64,000 bases of DNA from Hysterangium stoloniferum (Eukaryota; Basidiomycota; Agaricomycetes; Hysterangiales; Hysterangiaceae), in contig WHVD01000001.1 in assembly GCA_015178975.1 (NCBI GenBank), positions 124,001-188,000 on the forward strand, given 5' to 3'. The position numbers and the translations under genes are program-made. Positions 22,142 through 35,433 of the stretch are shown piece after piece. Position 1 is the stretch's first letter; each line of letters starts with the position of its first letter. A model generated the notes under the pieces. It ran no database searches, was not told the DNA's origin, and worked only from the letters and a program-made list of their open reading frames with translations.

Positions 22142-24406
22142 TCAGCCTCACTCAGTCGGTAACAGACAGGACAAAAGTATTGTGTTCTGGATGATTCCTT
22201 GTTCTTCTAAAACAGATGTCATGTAATTAATATATGGAATGGAGAACCCTAGAGTATTCGCGACAAGGGGAAATTCGAACAAGCAGACCGAGTAGGAAAA
22301 GAAAAAGGGTTCCGATCTTGATTGAGTCTGATCTCAGGTTGAGCTTGATCAGGGGAACAATAGAGAGTGCGGTCAGTGGTCTGGTTGTGGCCGTGTATGT
22401 GTGGTAAGACGGCCAGGTTCAGGTGCGGTCAGTGGTCAGGTTGTGGCTGTGTATGTGGCCAGGATTACACTTTCAGTGTGCAGGAACCCTGAAGATAATA
22501 CTGTTTGGCATTGTCTGCTGGGGGTGGAAGCAGTGAGTGCCATGTGAGGTTCTTAGTATGATGTTAAGAAGGAAGGCGGGAGAATTAGGACTACATTCAG
22601 GCATATTACATGTGATTCGGGCCATCTTGTTGAGGGCAAATATAGTATGTATTTTTCATATATAGTGCTAGTGATGGCTTTTCCCAGCAGCATATATACC
22701 CCAACTCTCCAGTGCTACTATCAGTGGTCATGTAGTACACACCGGAAAAGCCCCTCTCTCCAAAAGATTTTAGGATCTGTAGTAGAGCCTTATCTTATAT
22801 AAACTCCAATAAAATCTATTGGATCCTTATAAGATTTAAAATTAGTTAAGGATCTAAATGATAGGTGGAAGGTGATCAGGTGTACATAGGATCTTTTAAG
22901 CATCAACTACATCATGGAATATAAACTCCTTCAATTTTATATAGTCCAGTGGGGTTCTGTATCCCTTTATCTTTCCTGTGACTTGTCAGAGGATGATTCA
23001 ATTAAAAATCCACAAACCTCCCAGATATGGTTGCAGGATTTAACATCACATAGGATTTAACATCACATAGGATCTAATATCACATAGGATTTAACATCAC
23101 ATAGGATTTAACATCACATAGGATTTAACATCACATAGGATTTAACATCACATAGGATTTAACATCACATAGGATTTAACATCACATAGGATTTAACATC
23201 ACATAGAACATGTGTGTAATCAATCAATTTAAAATCCCATTCACATCCCTGAATTTAATGGAATTACAAAATGATATAGAATCCGTTAGCTGGTCCACAA
23301 TTGAGTTAAACTCTCCTTTGTTCCAACTGCTCAGCAAATATAAACTCCCTTTGTTCTCCACATAATCAAGAGTTGTATAAAAGTTTCTACTATGTATGCT
23401 ACAGTTCTTTAGCTTGAAACTTGACCTAGATTACCCTCCTTTTGTTTAAGACCTCTTACATTCCTCTTAATACTCTTCACTCTACAACTCTTAGTATTTT
23501 TGGCCCTCTGGTCAATTGAACTAAGTGTTGTCTTTAGCTTCTATTGTGCAATCCACTCTGTTTGAAATACTGGAGCACCCTAACAGTTCATGCAAGGGTG
23601 CAACACATACATTGAAGCCAAGCTCCACTTTGCCTTATAGAATTGGGCCTCCTGATTAGTACCATTCACTATTTTTGGACCTCCAAAATCATCCCATTTT
23701 GCCCCTCTTGCTTAGATCTTAACAAATGGATCCTAACACTATAATGATTAGGTGAGAATATTTTTGGGAAAGCCATGGGTTCTGGGTAAGTCAGAACATT
23801 GGCATAGAGAAGGTGAGAAGGGTTGACAAGGATGATCTGGTGAAGGTTGGGCCATGGACCAAAGTCTCTAGAACAAACACCAGGAGTCCAACTGGAAGTC
23901 TGGACTGGGAAATGACTAGGGACATGTGGAGAAGTCAACTGTCAAAGGGTGGAGTCTGATGGGTTCTGGGTCATAACAGGAGGTGTCTAGTTGATGTCAG
24001 AATACCAGAATGGGATTTGAGTTGAAGGGTACTGGAGGGATGAGAGTCAGGTTCCAGTGGATTTCAAATCTTGATAATGGGCCAGAAGATGGTTCAGAAC
24101 CTGATATGATATCTGGGAAATACTCTGTGGAGTCTCCAGGAATAGGTTTTCACAAAAAAGCCCCTCATGTATGGAGGATAGTCACAATTTATTGAATATA
24201 CAAAGTTTTACAGAAAAGTCCTTATATTTTTAAGTGAGACTATTTCCTCTGGCTATGACTACATGTTTTAGGAGTTTATATTTCATTACCCCAAAATTTC
24301 ATCTTTAAGGCTTGTATGCTCTTTTAAAATATGTATACACAAATGTTGTGGTTAAACAAGATTATCTGGGTTGTTACAGTACCTAATCTTTGGGATAAAA
24401 TGTATT
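22142..24406. repeat. AT-rich old repeat sequence, includes degenerate LTR family B copy
   Basis: No gene. Part of it (about 23390-23640) matches 35150-35428 and 46490-46705, sharing CTTAGTA-TTTGGCCCTCTGGTCAATTG-like and GAAATACTGGAGCACC blocks. This looks like a very degenerate LTR family with CpG almost gone. Sequence near 24330-24400 recurs at about 34490-34570. Confidence 0.55.
23036..23206. repeat. 17-bp minisatellite, about 10 copies
   Basis: Tandem GGATTTAACATCACATA units, nearly identical except one variant copy. AT-rich and non-coding. Confidence 0.95.
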
Positions 24407-24778
24407 CTCTGTGTTAAGTTCTGAACAAAGATATAAACTCTGAGGAAGTCCCACGGAGTGTTTCCGGTAATTATTCCGAACAAACACTTTCTTCCAGGAA
24501 ATGTCCCACAGAGTCCCCAGGTAATAAGTCCGGGGAAGTTCCGGGGATTAGTAGTACAAGACAGTGTATCAGAATAATTATCAGAAAGGTATGGTATGGG
24601 CTGAGATGGACTTGGCTTCAGCTTATAGGCTGCACCCTCGTACACTCATTCGGGTGTCCATATTTCGAGCTGACAGAATGCATACAGGAAGATGTAGATT
24701 CCAGAGTTCCCATGGGAGTTCCGGGAATCAAGTGTGCAGACAGACAAGAGGATTAGAGACTGGATCAGGGGTGTACAT

Positions 24779-25147
24779 AACTTGTTCGAGGGTCAAACTT
24801 GTTCGAGGGTCAAACTTGTTCGAGGGTCAAACTTGTTCGAGGGTCAAACTTGTTCGAGGGTCAAACTTGTTCGAGGGTCAAACTTGTTCGAGGGTCAAAC
24901 TTGTTCGAGGGTCAAACTTGTTCGAGGGTCAAACTTGTTCGAGGGTCAAACTTGTTCGAGGGTCAAACTTGTTCGAGGGTCAAACTTGTTCGAGGGTCAA
25001 ACTTGTTCGAGGGTCAAACTTGTTCGAGGGTCAAACTTGTTCGAGGGTCAAACTTGTTCGAGGGTCAAACTTGTTCGAGGGTCAAACTTGTTCGAGGGTC
25101 AAACTTGTTCGAGGGTCAAACTTGTTCGAGGGTCAAACTTGTTCGAG
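24779..25147. repeat. 17-bp minisatellite inside LTR G, about 21 copies
   Basis: Tandem AACTTGTTCGAGGGTCA units, almost perfectly uniform. Because 17 is not a multiple of three and the unit has no stop in any plus frame, all three frames stay open and read the same repeated peptide; this is not evidence of a gene. Confidence 0.97.
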
Positions 25148-25561
25148 ATTGAAACTGTATTCTAAGTACATGAATATAGGAGGCTTATATAGACTTTGAA
25201 ATGTAATAATACCAAATCCGGTATTAATGAGGGGCAGAACTATTAAGCATAAAATGAAACAAGTAAATACTAAACTGGGAATTAGGGATGGAACGGAACG
25301 GGAGCAGAGAATGAATCATGACAGGTCATTAGACCATAACAGGAATGGAGCTCTGTTAGAGGGGTTCCGGGGAGTCTGGTTGGGGTCCGATGACTGGTCT
25401 GTGAGATACAGAGTGTCAGGTGTATATTGGGTGGAGTTCGGAGTCTGGTGGAGTCCGATGACTGGTACATGAGACACATGACAGACTGTTTGACTATAGC
25501 GAGAGCAGGGTTTTATGCTCTGTTAGAGGGGTTCCAGGAGTCTGGTTGGAGTCCAGTGACT

Positions 25562-26372
25562 TGTTATGACCAGAAATCCTGCTGGACTCCAGGCACTAAC
25601 TTATACGCACCCATGCCCTATATGCACCCATTATCAATTCACCGGAATTCCCACTGGACTCCATACGTCAGACTCATCTACGTTTGTCTTCGTTATGTTG
25701 TGTTTCAGTCACCAGAAAACCCACCGGACTCCATTCTGTCTATGTCCGACCTCGTTCCACGTGTCAGTCACCGGACCCCGCTCAGTAAAACCCATCACCT
25801 CTCTAACAGAGCCCCATTCCCATTTTAGTCAAATGACCTGTCACGATTCAGACTCCGCTCCTGCTCCATTTCCCATTATGGTTTATGATTTGTCACTATT
25901 CAGACTTTGCTCCATTCCGTCCCATTCCTAACACCAATTTGGTGTTTACTATTCCCATTTTATGTTTTGCTCATTTCGTTTTATTATTACTGGATTTGGT
26001 ATAACATTTACTCCATGGTCTATTTAAACTGGCAGATGTTGTACATACAATCCAGTCAGAAAATCGGCTTAGATTCCCCCCAGTAATCTAATACATTTTC
26101 TGCTCTAATCCCTACTTGAATTACACCGCTCACACTAGTTGGAGCCCACGGGCTCCAGTGCATCTATCTCTCTCATGCTATCTCGACTCACGACCCATGA
26201 CCAACCTACGACCTCTCGACCACAACCCCCACCTGGACTCCCCGGGATTCCCATCTGCCCATCTGAAATTGGACAACACGATCTAGCGAGGGCGCAGCCT
26301 ATAAGCTGAAGCCAAGTCCTACTGGATATTCCACGGGTTTCTCTGGAGACCCACCCTGTACGTATCCTAACA
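25562..26372 (+). repeat. 5' LTR of gypsy 1 (LTR family A)
   Basis: 811 bp, begins TGTTATGACC, ends CGTATCCTAACA. Contains the shared ATAAGCTGAAGCCAAGTC motif about 70 bp from its end. Confidence 0.93.
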
Positions 26373-29300
26373 GTATTTTCTGACTAAGACTTGCAGATTG
26401 TTTTCATTATGCCACCAAGAAGAAATACATGTGCACAGGCATCATTACCTGGACCGTCAACTCTTCATTCCCCGTTAACTCTGTATACCAGCCAGACACT
26501 TGCAAACCAGTTGGAACCCATGGAAGAAGCCCATATCGAAGAAGTCCCGGAAAACCAGGACGAATCCGAGCACGAGGATGAATCCATGGCCCCCGACAAG
26601 GGCAAAGGTGTCGAAATTCCTCCACCTATTGAATGACCGTACTTGGGGGATTCTACTTCTGAATTTTTAGCAGGTACTATAGATAAATTTATGACACACC
26701 TGCTCGAAGAATGAAAGAAAAAGGAACAAGAACCTCCACGGTCAAAAGTCAATGCTCTGGAACCCTTCACGGGTTCCAACCCAAACAAACTCTCTACTTT
26801 CCCCATGCAATGTCGCTTCAATTTCCATGATCATTCCACTGCATTCTCCACGGACTCCCGAAAAGTCAACTACGCACTTTCATATTTGTCGGGATCCACA
26901 TTGAAATGGTTCAAACTGGCTTTTAGCGGAATTTCCGAGGAAGAGCCGCTCTGGCTCGACAATTGGGATGCTTTTGTTGAGGAGCTTGAAACCAACTTTG
27001 GCCCGTATGACCTGACAGGAGAAGCTGAGAATAGTCTCACAAATCTTCGTATGAAGGACACGCAGTGCATCATGGACTATATCATCCAATTCAATAATCT
27101 TGCAGCTTGTTGTCAGTGGGGCAATCCTGCTCTCTGCCACCAATTCTACGCTGGTCTGCCATCCTGCCTTAAAGATGAAGTCTCGAAAGGAGAAGATGGC
27201 AAGCCAAAAACCCTGTCCCGTATGCACCTCAAAGCTCAAAATGCGGATACACATTATTGGGAATGTCACGCGGAAGTTGCCTGCTAGACCTCCGCAGACA
27301 AAGTAAACAAGTCCACGGCCAATAAAAACAACAACAACAATTCGTCAACCAGCAACCAAAACTCCATGCAATCCGACAAGAAGAACGATAAAAAGTCTTC
27401 AAACAACAACAACAATAACAACAAGGACAATAACAAGGGTCAACAGTCTGGCAAGCAAGCCGGAAAACCCGACCTTTCAGGCAAACTTGGACCCAATGGC
27501 AAATTGACCCCACAGGAAAGACAACGTCGCATGGACAACAACCTCTGTCTCTTGTGCGGGAAACCCAGTCATCGAGTCCCGGAATGTCCGCTGGCAAAAG
27601 CAAACTCTTCAAAGGGTCGAACAGCCAAGGCCTCCATGGAAACCCTGTCGAAGGACAAACTGGCTTCCAACTCGAAAAAAGAGTAAGCAACCCCGCAGAC
27701 TCCATGCGGGTTGGGGGTTGCGTTGCCTCTCTGCGCATTCAAGAGTTTACTCGCCTCAACGCATCCACTCTTTCACATTCTGATTCATTTTTCATTAAAC
27801 GTATGTCTAATATAATTCTGAAATTTGTTTTTTCAGCTCTCATAGATTCCAGCTTGACTCATTGTTTTTTAGATACAAAATTCATGCAAAAAAAATTCTT
27901 TGTCAACTTATTCGATAAATCCCGTCAGTCTCCACCTCTTCGATGGCACAAGTAATTCGGTTGTTACCCAAGCTTGTGATTTATCCATCTGTTTCCTGTG
28001 TGGAACATCTCAATTGGTCACTTTCTATGTGACCCAGTTAGACTCAAGTTGCTCGGTGGTCCTAGGACATAACTGGCTTACCCGCTACAATCTGTTGATT
28101 GACTGGATAGCTAACAGTATAACATTCTGGACTTCCGTGGCAGCTGAGGAAATTGCACCTGTCCCAGCCTCCACGGCACCCATGGCCTTCCTGGCACCTG
28201 CAGTCTCGAGGACTCCTGTGATCCCTACGGCACCCATGGCTTCCCCGGAACCTACGGCACCTCCGTCTATTTCTCTGATTAATGCTACAGCTTTTATCAG
28301 GGCTACAAAAATGGACGGGTCCCAGACGTTCATTATCAACTTAAAAATTGATGAAGCAACTGGATGTTTTTCAACTTCGGTATCTGAATCTGAGCAAGCC
28401 ACTGACCTAGAAGGTGTCCTGGAGAAATATCATGACTTCGCGGATGTTTTTAGCAAGCAGAAAGCTGACCGGCTTCCGCAAATACGACCTAAAAATCGAT
28501 CTCAAAGATGGCACCCAGCCACCCCTAGGACATATTTACCTGCTCTCGTCCACAGAACTTTCCGCGATCCACGATTTCCTGGATGAACATTTGTCCATAG
28601 GCTTTATCCGACCCTCAAAATCTCCTTTTGGAGCACCTGTTCTGTTTGTCAGAAAAAAGGATGGATCCCTTCGACTATGTGTTGATTTTAGAGGACTCAA
28701 TGCTGTCACCAAAAAGGATAAGTATCCACTCCCACTCATATCTGATCTGCTCGATGCTCCATGGAATGCCCGGATTTACACCAAAATAGATCTCAAACAC
28801 ACCTATCATTTGGTCTGGATCACCACGGGCGACGAATGGAAAACCACTTTTAGAACCCATTATGGGGCCTTCGAGTGGTTGGTGATGCCCTTTGGACTCA
28901 CCAATGCTCTGTCTGTTTTTCAGCATTTTATCAACAACATTTTCTCCGACATGCTTGATGTATGCGTCATTGTTTACTTGGACGACATTCTTATCTACTC
29001 TGAGAATCCCGTGGAACACGACAAACAAGTCCATGAAGTTCTCCGGAGACTCAGACAACATGGTTTATTCGCAAATGGTAAAAAATGTACTTTTGACACG
29101 GACTCCATGGAATACCTAGGTTTCATGATGGGACCTGACAGACTCCGCATGGACGAAACTAAAGTGCAAGTCATCAAAGATTGGCCTGAACCCCGAAAAG
29201 TCAAAGATATACAATCCTTCCTCGGCTTTGCCAATTTTTACCGATGGTTTATCCGTGGATATTCTGACATCACGGTACCCCATACCCATCTTATGCGTAA

Positions 29301-29472
29301 GGGTATTCCGTGGAATTTTAACGATAAGTGTCAAAAAGCTTTCAATCTTTTAAAAAATTCTTTTTCCTCAGCTCCTATTCTGTCGCATTGGAAACTGGAC
29401 TTCCCGCTCATCGTTGAAACAGATGCCTCGGATTATGCACTTGGAGCCATTCTGTCTATCCAGGACTCCGAC

Positions 29473-30099
29473 TGTGAGAGATATGGTGAAATACACTCAG
29501 GAAATATAGTCGGATGAGCTCTTACTATATCTCCTTATTATTTCTATTTTCTCTCTTTTATTATACCTATAATTAGTTCGACGACCTATGTATGCGGTAC
29601 ATCGACTCTTGTGGGCGCACACGCAGACTTATGTATTCTAGCGCCCGTAGTTTAGAACTCAGACACTTTTTACACCGCAACCACGACTTACCCAGACACC
29701 CATTAGTGTCCTGTAAGTTGTGATTGGTGTATCATCTTGACCGTCACAGACGGGCTTTAGCTACTCATTCAAACTGAGTTTCGAACTGTATCAGGCGAAA
29801 CTCAATCCTTATCTCAACTCGCGTGGACTACATCCACACTACTCTATTATTTGACTCTCCAACTACTCTACTTGCACTCGAGCAGTTGTCCAGAATCGCA
29901 CTTAACCAGTCGATTCTGCTTATTCGTTCTAGCTATCTACCTTACTTTAGATAGCTACTTCTCTCTACCGTATTGAACTAAGTAGTTAATATGCATTCGG
30001 TCTGTATTAGACTTAGACAGTCAATACATCGTGGTATTGTACCTCAATGGTCGATATTCTTCATATATAGAACGGTTAGAACTTCTACCACTCTTCACA
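29473..30099. mobile_element. probable solo LTR (family 'E') inserted in gypsy 1
   Basis: 627 bp with TG...CA ends (TGTGAGAGATATGG...CTCTTCACA), no coding potential, and the 5-bp duplication CCGAC on both sides (29468-29472, 30100-30104). Removing it leaves the gypsy RNase H region continuous. Parent family not recognised. Confidence 0.8.
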
Positions 30100-32264
30100 C
30101 CGACGGAGAAGTCTATCCTGTGGCTTTTCTGTCCCAGACTTTCACTGGAGCAGAGCTCAACTACGACATTCATGATAAGGAACTCCTGGCAATCTTTTCA
30201 GCCTTCAAAGCATGGCGACACTATTTGGAAGGCTTGGGAACTCCTATTGACGTTGTAACAGATCACAAAAACCTGGAATACTTTTCTACTACAAAAATTT
30301 TGACTTGTTGGCAGGCCCACTGGTCTGAATATCTATCTGCCTTCAATATGATTATCTGCTTTCGACCCAGCCATCTCGGCAGCAAACCCGACACTTTAAC
30401 TAGACAATGGGATGTCTATCCTAAAGAGGGGAGCAACGACTATGCCACGGTAAATCTGCACAACCTGAAACCTATTTTCACGAATCAACACTTACCGCAT
30501 CGGTCCGCGCAACTTTCCTCATCAATCCCATTGTCCGTGGAATTATCATTATGGATATTGAGAAGTTACATCAAGATATTCTATCGGCAATTCCACTAGA
30601 CCCGATTACTAAAGCTCACCTTGACAATCCCGTGGACCCTGATCAACCTTGGTGGTCTCTTGATCAGCATGGTTTCATTAGACTTGACGATCGGATCTAT
30701 GTACCAGACTCTGACGGCCTCCACCTCAGGATCCTTCAATACAAACATGATCATCCACTCTCAGGACATTTCGGGTACAACAAAACTCTATCATTAATAA
30801 GAAGAGAATACACTTGGCCCGGACTCTGTGGATTCGTTAAGCACTATTGTAAATCTTGCACTACTTGTCCCTGCTCGAAATCTCAGTGACACAAGCCATA
30901 CAGCCTTTTGAAACAACTCCCGGTACCAGAACACCCATGGAATTCTATCTCTATGGATTTCATTGAACACCTACTGGATTCCAAAGGCTTTTCTGCTATT
31001 TTAGTCGTTGTCGACAGATTCTCAAAACAAGGTATATTCATCCCTACATATGACACAATTACGTCCATGCAGTTAGTGGAACTTTTCATTATCCACATAT
31101 TTTCCAAGCACGGAGTTCCGTCCCACATGACATCCGATCGAGGATCAGAGTTTGTCTCTCACTTCTTTAGATCCCTTGGGAAATCCTTGGACATGACATT
31201 ACATTTCACATCTGGACACCACCCAGAAGGTGATGGACAAACCGAACACGTCAACCAGACATTGGAACAATACCTCTGCGTATATTGCAACTACCAACAG
31301 GACAATTGGAAATCCTTGTTACCACTTGCAGAGTTTGCTTACAACAATGCACCCTTGGCCACTACTGGCGTTTCCCTGTTCTTTGCAAATAATGGATATA
31401 ATCCAAATATTACAGTACATCCAGAACGAAATCTCGCCTCTGCTCGCGCTCAAGAGTTCACCACAGACCTCCATGAGCTCCACAAGGAACTCTGGACTGC
31501 AATATTGTCTGCCCAAGAGCAATACCAACATTCAGCGGACAAACACTGGATTCTGCCACCCAACTTCAAGATTGGCGATCGTGTTTTTGTCAAAGCTCAA
31601 TTCTTCCGGACTACCCGTCCATCAAAAAAGCTTGCTGAAAAATATTTAGGTCCTTTTGAAATTATCGCACAAGTAGGTTCAGTTTCTTGGACTCTACGGC
31701 TTCCGGATAGCATGCGCGTGGTACACCCGGTATTTCATGTTTCTATGTTAGAACCTTGTACTGCTAACACTATCCCGGATCGCGTGCAATCTCCACCTCC
31801 TCTGGTCATTATTGACGGAGAACCCAAGTTTGAAATCTCACAAATTTTAGATTCGAAAATCGACAAGCGTCGATGCACTTGTAAACTGCTTTACTTGGTC
31901 AAATGGGTGGGTTACAAGGGCACCGATGAAGAAACTTCATGGATTTTGGCCACGGAACTCGGTAATGCCACGGAAATCATTACTGACTTTCATACAGCTT
32001 ACCCACTTAAACCCGGACCACTATCATCTGTCTGACCGCACCCCGTGGACCCTGTGTTACGTTTGGACTCATTTTCACTATTCCCTGTCACCTTATGTCT
32101 CTCTTTGCTTTTACAGGTTCTGACATGTCTGTCAAATCCTCAAGTGGATTTCCTGTGGACTTTGACTTTGACTTTTATGTTTTTTCACGCTTTACTTTTA
32201 TATTCAAAAAAAAATTATTAAACTTCTGTTATTTTATTCATCTACATTTATGGGGCTATTCTTT

Positions 32265-33205
32265 TTCCCCACCTCCTGTTTCCCGCCTCAGCTATCTCCT
32301 CGGGTAGCTCCGCTATCTCTGCAGGCACCTCCTCCTCATCTGTACTGGCATCCTCGGAACTCCTGGCCTCCAGCTTCTCATACACAAAGCTGGTGTACTC
32401 CATCAGGAACTTATAATGGTCCCCGCGGAGTGTGCGGAGATCATTTGCCATGATTACACTCACCTTGTTGCTCTTCCAGAGCAACTCGTTCTGGGCTTCA
32501 ATACCCTTGGCGATCCATCCCAAGGCCTCCTCCAGACCAGAGTATCCGTCCGATCCCCCATTCTCCCATGTACTGGACCCTGCAGCCTGCTCATGAACAA
32601 GCGAGCACCTTGCCTTGAGGTGCACGCACTGGTAACACCCCAGGCCCTGGCCAGACTTCCAATTACACTCAGTGTTCCAGTCATTACAACTGGAACACCG
32701 TGGGTCGTTCCGAGTCAGTAGGTGGACTGGTGCCGCCTTCCTTGCTTTCTGTTGATACAGTTAGCTCCATGGTATCTGGACAGACCCGAGACTTACCTTG
32801 TTGGGGCTTTCTGCCTTCCCCTCGGACTCAGACTCGACTTCTGCTGCCTTGCGCTGAAAATGCCAAGTCAAAAAAAAACAAAGTCGAAATGATGGGACTT
32901 ACCTTGCCTGCAACTCCCACGGCCCTCTCTGCAATCACCCGGGCTTTCTCTGCGGCGACCTGCGCAGCCTCCTCCTCATCCTTCTTCCGCTTCTCCTCTG
33001 CTGCCTTTTCCGCGGCCAGAGCCACCTGGTATTCCCTATCCAGGGCCTCCTTGACCTCCCTGGCTTCCTTTTCCACCTCCTCTCACTGTTGGCGTTGTTC
33101 CTCCCGCTGCACCAAAATTTGGGCAGTGGTGAGTGGCGCCCGGTATAGGTTGCCCGTGGAGGGCCCAGCGGTCAGCATTGGCTTGCGCGGCATTGGCTTT
33201 GGACC
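32265..33205 (-). other. antisense accessory reading region of gypsy 1 with zinc-cluster and coiled-coil parts
   Basis: Lies between pol and the 3' LTR on the strand opposite to gag-pol. Visible parts from its N-terminal side: a basic Met-rich start, a long Glu/Lys/Ala helix-forming stretch (about 33.07-32.92 kb), and a Cys cluster (about 32.70-32.60 kb) with spacing C-X2-C-X6-C-X9-C-X2-C-X6-C. An acidic helical C-terminal part follows. The cluster spacing is that of Gal4-type Zn(II)2Cys6 DNA-binding domains. Segments are separated by consensus GTAAGT and YAG signals. One apparent break is present, so treat it as a fossil. Gypsy 2 has a counterpart in the same place. Function unknown. Confidence 0.6.
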
Positions 33206-33422
33206 CATGTGTCAATTTGATGATGGGGGTAATAAAGAAGAAGAATTTCTATTTTTTTCAAATTTATATATAGGCTCGTCGCATTTGAACCTTACCTCCC
33301 AGATCACATGACTCCTTGACACATACGTGTAACTGACATGACTTTTGACACATGCACGTAGCCGACAAGAACCTTATCGAGGTCTAGAGCCTCTTTGGGA
33401 CTTCAGCATAAAGGGAGGGTAC

Positions 33423-34219
33423 TGTTACGACCAGAAATCCCACCGGACTCCGGGCATTAACTTATATGCACCCATTATCAGTTCACTGGAATTCCCACTG
33501 GACTCTGTACGTCAGACTCGTCTATGTTCATCTTTGTTATGTTGTGTTTCAGTCACCAGAAAACCCACTGGACTCCATTCTGTCTATGTCCGACCTCATC
33601 CCGCACGTCAGTCACCGGACCCCGCTCAGTAAAATTCGTCACCTCCCTAACAGAGCCCCATTCCCATTTTAGTCAAATGACCTGTCACAATTCGGACTCC
33701 GCTCCCGCTCCATTTCCCTTTATGGTTTATGATTTGTCACTATTTGGACTCCGCTCCGTTCCATCCTGTTCCTAACACCAATTTGGTGTTTACTATTCCC
33801 ATTTTATATTTTGCTCATTTCGTTTCATTATTACTGGATTCGGTATGACATTTACTCCACGGTCTATTTAAACTGGCAGATGTTGTACATACAATCCAGT
33901 CAGAAAATTGGCTTAGATTCCCCCCAGTAATCTAATACATTTTCCGCTCTAATCCCTACTTGAATTACACCGCTTGCACTAGTTGGAGCCCATAGGCTCT
34001 GGCGCATCTATCTCTCTCATGCCATCTCAACTCACGACCCACGACCCCCGACCTATGACCTCTCAACCACGACCCCTGCCCAGACTCCCTGGGATTCCCG
34101 TCTGCCCGTCTGAAATTGGACAACACGATCTAGCGAGGGTGCAGCCTTTAAGCTGAAGCCAAGTCCTACTGGATATTCCGTGGGTTTCTCCAGAGACCTG
34201 CCCTGTACGTATCCTAACA
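33423..34219 (+). repeat. 3' LTR of gypsy 1 (LTR family A)
   Basis: 797 bp, TGTTACGACC...CGTATCCTAACA, preceded by a purine tract AAAGGGAGGG. Confidence 0.93.
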
Positions 34220-34476
34220 TGACTGGTCTGTGAGATACAGAGAGTCAGGTGTATATAGGGCAGAGTCCGGGTCCCAGCGGGTTGTCCAGTAGTGGGTATA
34301 GAGAGTTGGGTACAGATAGGGTGGGGTGCATATAGAGAGTTGGGCATAAACAAGTTGACGTGTGGGCTCCAGTGGGAACTCCGGTTGTTGTAACTATACA
34401 ATATAGAGGGTCGGGAGCATGTAGGACGGGTCCGGGGGCCTGGAGGCCGGCAGGTTTTCTGGTTCCTGACACTCTG

Positions 34477-35433
34477 TATCTGTGTGACTTTTATAATATC
34501 CACAAATGTCATGGTTAAACAAAATTATTTGGGTTAAGACTTAATATTTGGGATGAGATATATTTTCTTAAATCTGTGTACCCTTTCAAAACAGTTCATA
34601 TAATTTAAATTTATTTGATTTAGAAACTTAACTAGAACTATCTGGCCTACCAATCCATATGTATTGTGGAATTTATCCCCAAAAGGATAATCTACATATG
34701 ATTGTTTGACTAACCTTTGTCAGATACAAGATAAATATTAATATTTCCTTATTCTCCAGAGTGTCACCTGATGGACTGAATTTGATTAAATATTAATTCT
34801 ACAGAAAATAATATAAATATATATACATACACAATTTGAACAGGTCACATGATTTTATTTGCATTTATTTGTGGATAATCAATAAGGTTATGTGCTAATC
34901 ATGTGACAGGGACAAAGCTATTCCAATGAGATTGCATTAGTATTTGATTTATAGTTTAATGACAAATCCTGCTTATGTCATATAATTCTTAGGGTATATA
35001 GCCAACATATATGACTACCTAAATTAAAAATTTCAGGTCAATTGGTCAAGTACTCATTGAGTTATTCAACATTCCTTGACATAAAAAAAATTATTGGAAT
35101 GGTTTTGTCCCCCACTGTACTTGAGTGGATAAATAACTTTTTAAAGTTTTTGGTTATCCTCCTATGCTATAGTTCTCCAGTTCAAATATTGACTTAGATT
35201 ACATTCCTCTTGATTAAATCTTCTTGATTCTTCTCTTAATACATTGGTAAGCTGTGACTCTCACCCACACAACTCTTAGTACTTTGGCCCTCTAGTCAAT
35301 TGAGCGAAGTGTTGTCTTTAGTCTCTTTTGTACTTTCTGCTCTGTTTGAAATACTGGAACACCTTAACAGTTCATGCAAGGGCACAACACATAAGTTGAA
35401 GTCAAGCACCACTTGTTTTATAGAGTCAGACCT
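34477..35433. repeat. AT-rich degenerate LTR-like sequence (family B)
   Basis: No gene. The right half matches 23390-23640 and 46490-46705, including GAAATACTGGAACACC and a decayed form of the ATAAGCTGAAGCCAAG motif at about 35384-35407. Confidence 0.5.

Larger units (their letters stand above)
25562..34219 (+). mobile_element. Ty3/gypsy chromovirus (gypsy 1), complete ends, broken
   Basis: Fossil element of 8658 bp with LTRs at 25562-26372 and 33423-34219, both TGTTA...TAACA, flanked by TGACT (25557-25561 and 34220-34224). Parts: gag (about 26.4-27.3 kb), zinc knuckle CLLCGKPSHRVPECP, protease, reverse transcriptase ([11 protein letters not shown], about 28.6-29.3 kb), RNase H (split by an insertion at 29473-30099), integrase (about 30.7-31.7 kb) and a C-terminal chromodomain (about 31.83-32.02 kb). 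About 1.4 kb between pol and the 3' LTR holds an antisense reading region, described separately. Coding parts have several breaks. LTRs are very roughly 90% alike by eye, many differences being CpG transitions, so it is moderately old. Confidence 0.93.
24412..34471 (-). repeat. solo LTR 'G', minus orientation, interrupted by gypsy 1
   Basis: Left part 24412-25561 and right part 34225-34471. On the plus strand it starts TGTTAAG and ends CCTGACA, bounded by the 5-bp duplication CTCTG (24407-24411 and 34472-34476). Gypsy 1 sits inside with its own duplication. The LTR carries the 17-bp minisatellite at 24779-25147 and the AGCTTATA/GGCTTCAGC motif shared with other LTRs of the window. Confidence 0.8.

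Noticed and set aside
23036-23206. Regular 17-bp repeats as a CRISPR-like array
   Set aside because: No unique spacers between units, and the genome is eukaryotic.
24374-24412. TGTTACAG at 24374 as the left end of LTR G
   Set aside because: Sequence on both sides of it matches the right outer flank near 34530; the end at 24412 has the matching CTCTG duplication.
24564-25199. Long overlapping open frames with repeated peptides (VRGSNLFEGQ-like) in all three plus frames
   Set aside because: They are a by-product of a stop-free 17-bp tandem repeat inside an LTR.
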